Origin: Zhengitettix transpicula
Lineage: Eukaryota > Arthropoda > Insecta > Orthoptera > Tetrigidae
Direction: 5' to 3'
Assembly (NCBI GenBank): GCA_037074705.1
Contig: CM073594.1
Location: 62,864,509 to 62,928,508 of the forward strand
DNA length: 64,000 nt
Position numbers and translations under genes: made by a program. Below the pieces are notes generated by a model. That model had not been told where the DNA came from, did no database searches, and saw only the letters and a program-made list of their open reading frames with translations. Every line of letters begins with the position of its first letter. Positions within the stretch are counted from its first letter, which is position 1. Shown here one piece after another: positions 32,950-44,705 of the stretch.

Positions 32950-33258
32950 GGTATTTTGCTCTGGGATTGCAGACCTACTGGGACAGTCGGCCTGATTTCA
33001 AATCAGGTCGCGATGGTTGGAGACGGAAACTGTTGCGACCCCCCACAGAAAACCGTTATTTGGAATGATCGGAAGAGCCCGACCTATCGGATGCTGGTTT
33101 TCTCTGCATCACCTGAAAGGGATTTCCATGGTATTATCCGTAAAGGTACCTTTCTCCCCTTCCGCATCCCTCCTTTCTATCCTTTCCTATGCTATTATGT
33201 GGATGAGACCATCACGTGGATTATCGTCAGGGACTTTGTCACGCTCAAAAAACTATTA
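32950..33258 (+). repeat. Repeat A, diverged copy
   Basis: The order gcagacctac, gggacagtcggcc, ccccccacagaaaaccgtta, gcccgacctatcggatgctgg, ttccgcatccctcctttc, cctatgctatta and gtggattatcgtcagggact follows repeat A, ending in a short A run. The 5' hairpin is missing and many bases differ, so this is an older copy. The 151-codon frame across it (32860-33315) is a by-product. Confidence 0.6.
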
Positions 33259-33328
33259 ATATTGCATTTTATGTGTTTATTTCTCAGTGATGTATTTTGT
33301 TTACTTTTTTTGTAGGATTTTATTATAA

Positions 33329-34630
33329 ACTAGCAGAGTGACCGGATTTGCCCAAATATTTACTTAATTTACCCCGGAGAAGTTATTAGTTCGACTCTTC
33401 GTAAACATTGCATTTAACCAGCAACAATATCGCCAGTGTTATAAAATTTACCCATTTACTGTCCTCTCCCCTCTCGGCAATCTACTTCAAATAAACCACG
33501 ACGATGACTGACGGTATTCGGGAACCCTTCTACTACATGAAATAAATGTGTCTCAAAAATCACAACGCAAACAGTAAAAAATACTCGATGACTAAATAAA
33601 GTCAAAAACTATTCCAGGTACCTTAAAGGAGTAAAGAAATACAACCGTTAACTAAATACAGATCAAAATATATAGAGTACCCTAAGAAAAACAAATATTT
33701 AGCCGGTAGATTGAGAGGGTCAAAAGTACTCCGGGTAACCTTTCCCAAACCGCGTCCACCTCCACGAAGAAGAACATAAAATTTCATCAAACATCATTAT
33801 TAATACGAGAATTTAACTCAGCGACTCCTACAACCCCGGAATCGACACTAATATCGGTCTTTATAGCATTATTTTTTTATGTAATCCCCTTCTACCACCA
33901 CTCACACCCCGGTAGTGCTTCCCTCCTTTGCCTTCTAGAGTTTAAATTAGAGACTTTAAAATTCTAGAATGACACTATTAACATTAAGGGACCCAGAAAA
34001 CATTTTATTCGAGTTAATAGTTGTCGATTAGGAATGTTTCTGTATTCCACCTCGCTCCTAGAGACAGTAGGTGTGTCTTAACCCCAGACTGTTTGTTCGT
34101 AAGAAACATGTGTATAAAATTTCATATAAATTGGTCCAAGAATTTAAGATTGTAAACGGGAATTTTTTCACCCTCTTACACACCCATTCCTAGAGGCTGG
34201 ACTACATCTTAACAAATACGGTAAATTTCAGAATTAAATTCGGTTACTTCCATAACCTCAGGTCCAACACGAGTTTCCGATGTTTACTCATTACTTAGTG
34301 GCTGATATACAACTTAACTGACATAGTGAATGTCAGAATTAACCCCATTGACATTTATAACCCTGGATTTGTTACTTATCTCGGTTGTTTCGCGTTTAAT
34401 TTATGTAACTCCCGTCCAAACTTATTGATGATTTAAGGGGTAGAAATTATACACCAAAAACACGTAGACCCCGAAAAGTAATTAATCGATGCTAATATAG
34501 GCCGTTCTAGAATGGTTTTAAATTTCACCCTCGTTTACCCATTCGGGGTTTCCAAGCGCTACGCGTAGAAGTCACCAAAGCTTCATCGCATAGTGCATAG
34601 GGGACACACAGACATTCATTTGTATATAGA
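33329..34630 (+). repeat. Repeat B, diverged long copy
   Basis: It starts actagcagagtgaccggatt and ends acagacattcatttgtatat. Inside, several phrases recur at intervals: agcgactcctacaaccccgg, cattgacatttataaccctgg and acttccataacctcagg. Each is followed by a tatcgg-ttt run and a short C-rich stretch. This shows internal repetition like copy 1 but with more units. It has no coding capacity that I can see. Confidence 0.55.
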
Positions 34631-35028
34631 TGTGCATGTAATTGGGCAATTATTGTTTTCGTCACTATGTTATATAAAAATTTGTAAAAAATATTTTCCT
34701 TGTATACTCATTGATCTAATACTTTTTTGGTACAAATAAGTGCCAGTGGTTGTCAGATCTATATAGATATTAACAGTTTATAATTGTTGTTTCTCAACGT
34801 TTGCCTGTCTGATGACGAGATGACTACGATATGGATATTTAATTTTCAGGTACCCGTCGGAGTCACATTTTCGGCGTCGTATTTGTTTAACAAACATGAC
34901 ACATGCACACGAGAATGACTCACTGATGTTAAATATACTCATTGACGTCCACGACGAACTTCTAAACGAGGAATGAAGTGACTTCGCAATTTACTGCTGG
35001 GATAGACTAATCATCCAATGCGCTTCTA
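34631..35028. other. Spacer
   Basis: Nothing supported. At 34808 gtctgatgacgagatgac looks like half of a hammerhead core, but no GAAAC follows. Confidence 0.3.
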
Positions 35029-36339
35029 CCACTGTGAACAAAAAGTAAGGCGAATTTATTTATAAAATATAAATTATTTATTTATTCTACCAAATCAATT
35101 TCATCCCCTTCAAAGTAATCCCGTCCGATAAAACTCACTTTTCCCAACGCTTTTCCAGTCCTCGAAACAGTCGGAAGAGTCTTTTTCCGGTATAGCCTTC
35201 AAGACCTTCTTCGATTCGGTTTTTATCTCCTCAATCGTGACAAAACGGCGTCCCCGCATTGGCCTTTTAATTTTTCTGAACAGCCAGAAGTCGCACGGAG
35301 CCAAATCAGGCGAATACGGTGGTTGCGGAACGATATGAGTCGAGTTTTTGGCAAAAAAGTCGCGAACAACCAATGCAGTATGACATGGTGCATTATCGTG
35401 ATGAAGGAACCAAGAGCTGTTCGCCCATAATTCCGGCCGTGTCAGACGAATAGCTTCACGAAAACGACGCAAAACGCTCAAATAATATTCTTTGTTGACA
35501 GTTTGGCCCGGCGGAAGGAATTCATAGTGCACCACACCACGATAATCAAAGAAAACTGTCAACATGACCTTGATTTTCGATCGACTTTTCCGTGGTCTTT
35601 TCGGTCTTGCTTCACCTTTTGCACGATATTCGCTGGATTGGTCGGTGGTTTCAGGGTCGTATGTGTAAATCCAAGTCTCGTCTCCAGTAATGATGCATTT
35701 CAAGTGGTCCTGATAGTCAGACAGCAAAGTTTCACACACATCAACGCGACGCAATTTTTCCAAAAAATTGAGCGATTTTGGCACCAATCGAGACTTGACG
35801 CGTTTGAGACACGAAACAATCTTCAAAATAGTTTGGGCTGAGCCAAATGATCTTCCAACACTATCAGCGAGATCTCGAATTGTCCATCGACGATTTTCAA
35901 GCACCAAATATTTTATTTTTTGGACGTGGTCCTCGTCGGTAGACGTTGATGGTCTTCCAGAGCGCGGTTCGTCTTCAACGCGTTCTCGGCCCTTTTTTGA
36001 TCTCGTTGTACCACTTATAAACGTTTTTTTGTGCCATAGTTTGATCACCAAAGGCCTTCCGCAACATTTTCAACGTGTCCGCACAAGAATATTCGTTCCG
36101 CAAACCAAATTTGATGCAAGTTCTTTGCTCAACAAAATCCCCCATTGCAAAAATCGAAAAATTCACTTTTGGTTGTTTAAAAAAACACGTGTAACTCGGA
36201 GATAATTAAACCTTTTAACAAACAGACGCTTGGCAAATATTATAGACAGTCCTACCAACCTAGGGAAAAAATTTTACCTGCCTTCCTAATACCAGGGAGT
36301 TTTAAATGACAATTTCACCTTACTTTTTGATCACAGTGG
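35029..36339 (-). mobile_element. Mariner transposon, copy 2 (nearly complete, dead)
   Basis: A 1311-bp element whose two ends are inverted copies: ccactgtgaacaaaaagtaa at the left and the complement of ccactgtgatcaaaaagtaa at the right, about 28 bp each. It is flanked by TA at 35027-35028 and 36340-36341. It is highly similar to copy 1 throughout, including the flanks of the transposase frame. It must have inserted or amplified more recently than copy 1, because it carries fewer lesions. Confidence 0.95.
35082..36145 (-). pseudogene. Mariner transposase pseudogene (copy 2)
   Basis: The start is at MGDFVEQRTCIKFG. The first part of the frame runs to about 35999, where one extra A in a run before GGGCC shifts the frame. 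The main part, 313 codons in the track of the longest frame (35110-36051), covers the second DNA-binding helix region (RWTIRDLADSVGRS) and the whole D,D34D core. Its catalytic residues are GDETW, HHDNAPCHT and YSPDLAPCDFWLF, with exactly 34 residues between the last two aspartates. Near EDWK one A is missing, and a G is missing shortly after, which destroy the C-terminus. These lesions apart, the catalytic core is intact. Confidence 0.93.
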
Positions 36340-36341
36340 TA

Positions 36342-37639
36342 GATCACAACAGTTGGTCCGCTGATACTGGTTCATGCAGATGAGTCAATCAAATAATTTA
36401 CCGAAATATTTTATAACATGTATACAACGCAATATATTCAAAAAAAAATTTGATGTTTTCCTGGAGGTAGAGAAGCAATCTACTTCTCACGTCGTTAAAA
36501 CACGTTGGATGTTAAATAATTCACGGTTTCCTATCAGACATAGTGTCTGCTTTCTACAAATGTACTTTGATCGAATACTTGATTAGTTGAGGATCAAAGT
36601 GATCATGGTGTCATATTAACTTTGACGTTTTGTGATTAAGTGTTCAGGAAACTTTTCAACACTTAATCCTGCTTGGTGACGCCATGAAAATTGACTTCAT
36701 TAAAGGATTCCAGCTTCTTAATGCGTGTGTGTGTGTCTTGGTGAGATAATTTGTATGTCAGCAGCAGGTCCTGACAGATCCATTAGTATGTTGGCATGAG
36801 GGTTTACATTTCCCATAAAAGCAGACTTAATAGGACGGATTAACAAAGTTTCTCCTCTGCCGAGTGTCGCTTGAAACGGCTTCACGAAAATCCCTACTAG
36901 ATACTGATGTTGATTTAAAATAGCTGTTTCTTGTGACTGAATCCTTAATTAGTATGATATAATAAAAACAACTATTACACAACACTAAGAATTGTGTTCA
37001 GTTTCAACTTGAGAAAAAACGAACTTTCCATTTTAGAGTTTTTTTACTATTGTTTAAGATAATAAAAGGCGTTATTTGTTAAATAATGGAAGAAAAAATT
37101 GATTTAATTTTTCATTTTGTATTTTCTCCTAGTTTTGGATAACGGAATTACCAAGGAAGTAAAGAAAGGAAACTTCCAACGTGTCTATGATAATTTCCTA
37201 TATTATACGGAAAATAATTGCCAAATAAAGAAAAAGAGTCAAATACAACGTTTTGTTTGGTAAGTTTTTGTATTGCTAGACAACAAAAGTTGTAAAGAAA
37301 AATTTAAACGACTAGTTTCCTTGACAAATATCTAATATATTTAATTGTATGGAAGGTTAGATGGAAATAAAATAGCATTAACGACACTTCGCGAATGGGG
37401 GAAACTTTAGAAAATTATTGTTAAAGACAGGTCAAGACCAAAATTGAAGTAATAAGTAAACAGAAATGTAATATCATGACAGTCTTTGATACCATTCCAT
37501 TAGTAGATTATTAAATATTTTAAAAACTAATTTATTGAGGAGGGTTGAAATAATTCCCAGAGATAAACCCGTTAGAAAATTGGTTTAATAATTTTTCGGC
37601 TGCAAAAAATAATTTACAATTAGAGGTTTAAATTTGACG
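36342..37639. other. AT-rich spacer
   Basis: Holds one copy of the recurrent phrase ggataacggaattaccaagg near 37137, followed by cttccaacgtgtctatgata. This whole phrase recurs at 38400-38460. No coding signal. Confidence 0.35.
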
Positions 37640-37710
37640 TCTTTTTTTGAATTAATAAAACAAATGATGACCTTATATGGACACTTTTTATTTTTTATAC
37701 ATATATTGTA

Positions 37711-37746
37711 ACGACGTTTCTATACCTTTTAGTATTATCTTCAGGT
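37711..37746 (-). ncRNA. Hammerhead-ribozyme-like motif, left of a pair
   Basis: The minus strand reads AC, CTGAAGA, TA-ATACT-aaaa-GGTAT-A, GAAAC, GTC, GT. Stem II is a five-base stem with one G-U pair. Stem I is weak (AC/GT only). GTC is the preferred cleavage triplet. The ACGT between GAAA and C is self-complementary. Confidence 0.5.
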
Positions 37747-37891
37747 ATTTTCCAAATTATTATAATTTTAGTCTTGCTAAAAGCTTGTAAGCGTTTAGAG
37801 AATTATTTCCCCTCGGATCCTCTATCAAACTTGTGTGAATTTAATAACTTATTAATCGTTTTGTTGTGCTAGTTATATTAATTTGGGAAAT

Positions 37892-37927
37892 ACCTGAAGA
37901 AGATACAAAAAGGTATCGAAACGTCGT
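37892..37927 (+). ncRNA. Hammerhead-ribozyme-like motif, right of a pair
   Basis: AC, CTGAAGA, then A, then GATAC-aaaaag-GTATC as a perfect five-base stem II, then GAAAC, GTC, GT. One extra A stands between the core and stem II, as in several other copies here. Relative to the left motif, stem II gains a G-C closing pair (GATAC/GTATC against AATAC/GTATA). Confidence 0.55.
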
Positions 37928-37990
37928 TACAATATATATAAAAATTAAAAGTGCCGTATAAGGTTACCAATTGTTTTATTAATTTATGAT

Positions 37991-40900
37991 TAAATTTATT
38001 TAACAATTTTTTTTAAGAAAAAAAGATTAAAAACGTTTCTTTCGTAACTCTTGAACACGACTTCCGTTAATAAAATGGTTTCTCCAGTTTAATTACCATT
38101 TAGATCTCATCTGCGGAAACATCATGAGAACAGTCATAGTTTCACAACTTAAATAGTTTGTTATAAATTGTCTTTGTAGCGCTAGGTGAGAAAATTATGG
38201 GATAATTCGTTGTCTGCAAGATTTGAAGAATCGTTGGATTTTTTTCTTATACAATAATGTCAGACAATGGAACTATCAAAGAAGAGAAGTCATCGGTAAC
38301 GTGGCTTTGATTTCATTCTCTATTGCGGAGAAGAGAATGATCAAAGAAGCAAAGAAAGAAGACAAGTTTTTAGACTATTTAAAAATTTAAAATAGGCAAT
38401 TGAAAAATCATCCAACGTGTCTATGATTTTCCCCGGTTCTAGATAATGGAATATCTTTGTATGGACAATCGCTTAGAAGTTTAATGGTTTTTATGAGTGT
38501 CTGTGAGTCGGAGGATGTTGAAACTGATTATAAATCGTCAAGCTTTTTTTTTTGGTAACCTTGAAAGCGACTTTTCGGTGACTTTAGTGCGCCACGTGGT
38601 GGTCGTCGACGTCGTCAATTACACAAAAAAAGGAACTACTTTTCCAATTAAGGATGTCGCGCGCAATATTTTTTTTTCGTCTCCTCGACGACTGAGAATA
38701 AAGTGACCCTGACTCTTAAAATTCAAGAGACTACTTTTCCTCGTTTAATTCTCGGAAAAGTGTCTCTCAAGGTAAAATATGAAGAGTACCGTCAGTTTGT
38801 CATTTTAACCACATTTTGCCATGTGACGGGTATTTATTGATTTCCTCGAGTGTGCTCCAAAATCTCTTTCTTTAAAATTTCGGATCGTTCAACGTCAATA
38901 TTTAATGAGTTACACAGGGATTTCCAAGTTCTTTTTCGTCCTCGTTAGTCCTTGAAAGAGGATATTGGTACAAATACGTGCAAAAATATATATAAAATAA
39001 GAGGCGAACGGATTTTTTTAACGACGAACAGCCAAGTTGAAAATATATTCACGTTAAAAATGTAGTATTAGATGTTTCGGAGACACGGTGAATTCCTTCT
39101 CATTTGTGATTTCTTCTTCTTCCAGGAATTGATCGGATGACGTAAATGCTTAAAATAGTCGGCAGTTTGGTGCCAGAAGAAGAAAGGAAAACCGTCAACG
39201 TTCGCCGCAGTGTGTAGAAGAATCCGCAGTGACGTCCGTTCCGTTGGATAATGTCGCCATTGTAGTTAGCAGCCAGTCACTAAGTAATCCTGAGATCGTT
39301 CACCTGTTCCCCTTCCCTTTGTGAAGGACACGGGCAAGAAGCTCGAGCATCCATGGACGTTGACGTCGTCGATCCACGTCGATGAGGTGCTGTTATTAAC
39401 TTCGGTAACCTAGCTTTATGACGTAACATTCCACTCATACAGCTAGATAACCAAAGAAAAAATCAGCGCCACTGGACGATGTGTGGGAAGCACCAACAAA
39501 AACCCAATCCCAAATCCATGCCTTCGACATCTGGTGACGTAAATTCTCAGGGAGTTGGGGAAGAAATGAACACACAGACTTCTTGATCCCAGCAGTTTCT
39601 TCATTTGCAAATTTACCACATTTACATTTCTCAGAAGTATCTTCAAGCAGAAACTCGGCGAATAAAGAAACTACGAGAAAATTAACGGCGTTGATCGTTT
39701 AATTTCTCATTCACTAACGTCCCACTCGTGAATATTTTTGGGCCAATTTTTCCCACGCCGAGTCCACTCGTTTAATCGCATTAAATCAAATCGTGTCCGT
39801 TTAAAAGCGTTTCTCTGTGTGTGTAACTGGTTTTATAAGTAAGAATGTCTGGGTAGCAAAGCAGTTTGATCTCACGAGCAAGATAATCCAGTCGTCGTGC
39901 AACTTTCGAGGTATCGCGACTTGTCACAGACTGAACCTATCTGGCTGTGACGTTAATCTACAGAGTTAAGGCATCGTTTTCACTACTATTAAAGTCAAAT
40001 AATATAAATAGATAGTAAACAGTATTAATATATGTTAGTTAATATTAACAAGAGAAAAATGGGCCAATTTCATGATTGTAATTGGCCCATTTTCGGTTTG
40101 TAAATACAATTATTTCCTCATACTGCGTTCTGCAAAGATCTAAGACGGAAGATATAAATCACTATCTTACTTATGATATCAGAAAAGTGAATAATTTTTT
40201 TTCGATAACGAAAAATTGATGAATGATTACCGTAATTAGCATGAAAATGATTTAATAAAGGCTTTTATTTGACGACTGAAGGTTTCAACTCCAGAGATTT
40301 TAGACGAAGAATGCCAAGTTAATTTTTTTAAAAAAATAATAAAAGAATTTAGTCTGATATTCTTGCCCAGCGTAGTAGTAACAGGAAATGAAGAATTATG
40401 AAGGCCCAAAGGGATGAGATACCAGAGCCCTTGTGAAAAAACAAATAATTACAAAAAGCCGATCGGTTCAATTCCTTTGGAGGTTGTTTTGAATCAAATA
40501 ATGACTACAGTCAGGGATGTGAAACATTGGGTCAGGTATCACTACAATGGTCAATAAAAGAACCCTAGTGACAAAAAATTAAATCCAGAACGTTGTAACG
40601 ACTGGATCGGACCATTTTATGGATCGGAAATACGGAAATTAAAAAAAAGGAGAGAAATAATCTGGAAAGCTTTGAAAACGTAGTGTATGGAGAAGAATTG
40701 AGAAAATAAAGTAGAGAAAGAGATCCAATTTGACTACAGATTTTTAAGAGAAAGTCTAAACTGGATTCTGACACATCCTAAGATGGTGAAAAGGACATGT
40801 GGGTGGAAAGTTCCAGTCATCGTCATCGTGGTACAAGGAAAAAGAGTACATTGGAACTCAATTACTGACGTACCTCATCCTCTTAGAGAAATAATTCCAT

Positions 40901-41633
40901 TAGGCCACGAGAAAATAGATTTCGTCATAAATGAAATCAGAAATAGTTACTATTGTAGAATAATAAATGTCCATGGGCACTTTAAAAATATTTTTTAGTT
41001 CCTGAATTTTTTGGTAATTCCGAGAAAATGGATTCCAAAGACGATTACACTCTCTTGTCAACCAGAAGTCGATGAACCTAGACTGAATTTTTCTTTTATA
41101 TTTACAGCCTGACGGAAATACATAAAGTGTCATACTCATGAGCGTTGCAGCCTACCATCATATATGATATAATCTGGTACTGAATCGCCACGTCAATCGT
41201 TCGACATGTCTGAGAGGTTTTACGGTCACCATCATGATACGGAAACTACTTTTTTTATGTAATTATGAAACCAGAAGCGATTCATTTGTGTAACTTGGAC
41301 CCCAAGACGCTGATGACGCATTCCACAGTCCGCAATTACCAGGAGATTTAGGATCGAACTCACTCGGATATAAGCTTGGAACATTTAACAATGTCTATTT
41401 TATAAAATGAATGATATGGCTTGGGTGCAGATTCTGAGGTGAAAGAGCTTCACCAGATTTCTTAAGAGTCGCCACGACCATCTCAGATCCTTTTGGTGTC
41501 CATCAAGGCGCCGGTTTATAAATGTCTGCAAGGTTTCACGCGATTTAACTTTTAGAACCGAAGCAATCAATTCCACCAGATGAAAAGGTGATGAGGACAC
41601 TTCTCACAACATACACTCGCGAGGTTCACTCAC
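37991..41633. other. Spacer, no supported gene
   Basis: Contains two more copies of the phrase agacaatggaac(t)atcaaagaag (38263) and agataatggaatat (38448). CpG content is moderate from 39100 to 39950. Open frames at 38497, 39443, 40565, 40783, 40900 and 41400 are 66-79 codons and have no recognised domain. Part of this could be intron of the exon proposed at 41.7 kb. Confidence 0.3.
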
Positions 41634-41744
41634 CACACTCTTTGTTGAAGAGACCCACGCGGCCGCAGCCAGTAACTTTCCCTTCTGCCAGCAAACTAGT
41701 CACAGACGGGTGAAAGTCGTCGTGCCCAAAAATCTTGGCCGCGG
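41634..41744 (-). CDS. Possible internal exon of an unknown gene
   Basis: On the minus strand a long pyrimidine tract (ctgctcctcctacctcccac) leads to several acceptor AGs. After GAGCAG the frame reads AAKIFGHDDFHPSVTSLLAE, then GKVTGCGRVGLFNKECG, and ends at a strong donor (TGTG followed by gtgagtg). The composition is GC-rich and protein-like, with two cysteines, and the length would be 111 bases. An upstream acceptor (CCAACCAG) is also possible, but this frame would then meet a TGA. I do not recognise the protein. Confidence 0.33.
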
Positions 41745-44251
41745 CTGCTCAGGCTGACCACCTGGTTGGTGGGTGAGTGGGAGGTAGGAGGAGCAGTTGG
41801 TGGGGGATAGACCCAGACAAGTCACACCACGTCACTGCCCGAAAATGAGGCAAGAGATAGTCTGGGCGGATAACTTTCAATTCCACGGCGGCGTTTGAAA
41901 CAAGAGCAGACACACACACACACAAACCAAGTGATCCGTGAAATTCGGTCCATGGTCACCACAGCTTCGAGGAAAATAAATCTGTGTTAGGGACAAAACT
42001 GTGGTCGTCAATATTTCGTGCAGATGGTTGTGATAATCGAGCGTGACCGACTCCGGATTTCTGGAACCGTCCAACTAGCGTCATTAGGAACGGTCAGATT
42101 TCGTCTACGTCGGGAATCTCATTTCCGGAAATTAGTAGAACAGGGCCTTTGGAATGTACCTATGGAGAGCAACTGGATCTTCTTCACGGGATACTCCATT
42201 GTCTGCGATGAGGTTACACGAAGATGGAATACAGTCACGAAGAATAACTCCAATTCCTTCACAAAATAGATGAGTGAGATTGATCCAAAATCTTGGTCGG
42301 GAATTTGGAGTTGTGTCATTAACGTTTTGTGGCCGAATACCACCTCCGGTTTAGTGATTTTTAAAAAAAATGATTTCGGTATCATGTTGGCGACCGTCAA
42401 GTGTCTCAGACATTTTTAACGTTACCGTGGGATTGGTACAATAGTCACCACCCTCATGAGAGTTTATATATTTAATAATATTCTCGTCCTTAAAACTTTT
42501 GAAACATCACTGTGACGGTGTAAAGATAAAAAACACTAAATCGTTGATTTATTACATTGTGTGGTAAAAGCGACATGTAAATGTCTTTGGAATGGTTTTT
42601 CTCAGAGTAAAAAAAAATTCAGGCTGCCACGTGCGAATTAAGGGGAATAATTACGGTGAATTTTAATCAAAATCTTGGTTAGATTGTTCTAGGTTCAAAT
42701 ATCACGGATTTTGAGTAAGTATTTCTAATTTAATTTATGACGTGATCGACTTCCTCGACCGAGGATGTAAATAATTAAAATTCCTGAATTAAAAACCAAT
42801 AATTATAATAAAATATAGTTGCAGTATCAAGATGGTGGCCGTCAAGTATGTCAGACATTTACAACGTTGCCGTTTACAAGTGGGAAATTTTACACGTGAA
42901 GTTTTCCTCATTCTCTGGATTATTTAACTTGCAGATGGAAAATTTAGTCTCAGAGAAATTACGCATTGAGGACTATAAAACGTTTCACAACAGAAGTGAA
43001 TAATATTTTTTCTAGGAATGGTCGATCATTAAATGGATTATATAAGTGGAAGTTATTTTTAAAAAGGTGAAAACTTAGTGAAAGAGATTGACTGATTAGT
43101 AGCTGTATGCGGTGTTGAGATACAGAATTCACAAGTTTCGAACAGGAGGATGTTACTAGTTGAAAGAAACTAGGATAATTACATTCTGGACGCTGGTCAG
43201 TTCCGTAGAAATATTTTAATCGAAAGTATAATTGTATTCATATCCCCCGTGGAGACTACCCGAAAGAGAAAAAGACTGGAGAAAAATTCAATCGCCGTTC
43301 TTGTAGTCCCTTGTAACTGAAAGACCAATGAAGATTTGAGAAACTGGATGTAAAAAGGAATGGACTCTCCAAAAGGCTAAATTAAAAAAGTAACGCTTGA
43401 CAAGCTTGTCATCTTTCCCAGAAACCAGCCAAAAGGGAAAAAGAAGAAACTGACTGAATAAAGCAAACAGCGGGAGAAATAACCACTAATTGCCCCGGTC
43501 CCAGGCCTGGGATCTTCATAAATGCTTCGAGCCGGGGCCATCACCTCCATCCTCCGAGGCGACTACGGATAAAGAGGGAACCAAGCCACGCTTTGAAAGG
43601 CGGGGAAATCGATTGGAGATGCTCGACCGCCGACCATTGTTGATCCTCACAACATTGTGCGTGGTCGCAGGATAATGGACGAAAGGTATGGATGGAATTT
43701 CGAGGACCGCCCGCGTGTTTGAAGCTGTCAAACGCTTTAAGCACAAATAGATAGTAAAAAAGAAACAGAAACGTGTTATTTTGCGTCGACAAATGCGGAA
43801 ATCTCCGGGTATTCCATTGTCTGTGGCGTGGAGAAGAGGAAGGTACACAAAGATGAAGTACAAGTATCAACAATAATTCAGTATCAGAGTGAAATATATT
43901 ATTCTGCGCACTAAAACTGCAAAAGTAATTAACTTTTCTGTGGCATTGAGACATATTTAGGAATCAAAAAATATTTTTGAAAGTAAACTAATTAATAAAG
44001 AAGTAGCTAATTAACAGTCACAAGTGTTATGTATTTGTCACTTAATCTTGCCTGTTATTAGTCTTCTTCTTTATTAATTAGTATACTTTTAGGAATTTAA
44101 TCACAAATTCAACTCATATCTTGGATATAAAACTCATTAAATATTATTCAATGGTTTAATCAATATGGTTTCCGTATAGATTTAGAAGTAGTAAATAAAG
44201 TTGCAATGGGATTATTAAAAGAATAATTTTTTCTCTGTATATTAGACTATT
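41745..44251. other. Spacer with one signal-peptide-like short frame
   Basis: At 43619 an ATG with a purine at -3 opens MLDRRPLLILTTLCVVAG then stop. A basic start and a hydrophobic run of about 13 residues would fit a signal peptide. The stop comes before any donor, so this is probably chance. The surrounding 43490-43690 is GC-rich. Phrases like ccattgtctg at 42190 and 43817 belong to the recurrent short motif noted at 6.9 and 38 kb. Confidence 0.3.
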
Positions 44252-44705
44252 TTTTTTGGTGTAGACAGTCTATGTATAGGGTAATCCACATAGTGGCAAC
44301 TCCCCTCTTATAGCATAGGAAAGGGATTCGAAAGGGGGGATGCGGAAGGGTAGAGGAAGGCAGCCAAGGGTTAACTAGGGCCCCCGGGCTATGGTTTAAG
44401 GATCCTACCCGGCAATTCGGCTAAAGTAATGCAGGGTAAACCCTAGAAAAACCTGCATTAGGTAGGTCGGGCATTTGGTACTTGTCCTACGCCCTTCCGA
44501 TGGCAGGAGAAATGTTTGATTTCCCCTTGCCGTGCCTTGACCAGATTAGGAGGCAGCTGGCCGACTATTCCAATAGGAATAGGTGCCTCGGCATGTGGGA
44601 AACTTAGTTCAAAAAACCAGAGAGATGTGAAGGCATCCCCAAAGGTAGCCTCCGTCAGAGCTCTCTGGGAAGGTTCACCTGCGAGAGAATTATTTCGCAG
44701 GCTTC
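44252..44705 (-). repeat. Repeat A, minus-strand copy
   Basis: Reverse complement of the plus-strand copies. It has a T run at the low-coordinate end (the A tail), then agggtaatccacatag, gggatgcggaagggtagagg, gatcctacccggcaattcgg and ccgactattccaataggaatagg (the internal stem-loop). It ends with the terminal hairpin cctgcgagagaattatttcgcagg. Nearly full length. Confidence 0.8.

Larger units (their letters stand above)
37640..37990. repeat. Foldback with a pair of intact outward-facing hammerhead-like motifs
   Basis: The left arm (aattaataaaacaaatgatg ... acactttttatttttt ... attgtaacgac) and the right arm (gtcgttacaatatatataaa ... aagtgccgtataaggttacc ... ttgttttattaatt) are inverted copies. 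Both motifs keep their full core. This is the best example of the paired arrangement. Confidence 0.8.

Noticed and set aside
32860..33315. 151-codon open frame
   Set aside because: It coincides with a diverged repeat A copy and has no domain.
34800..34835. gtctgatgacgagatgac as a hammerhead core
   Set aside because: CTGATGA is present but no GAAAC follows within a possible stem II length.
43619..43675. Signal peptide MLDRRPLLILTTLCVVAG
   Set aside because: A stop codon follows at once and no donor precedes it. It is noted in the spacer entry but not called as a gene.
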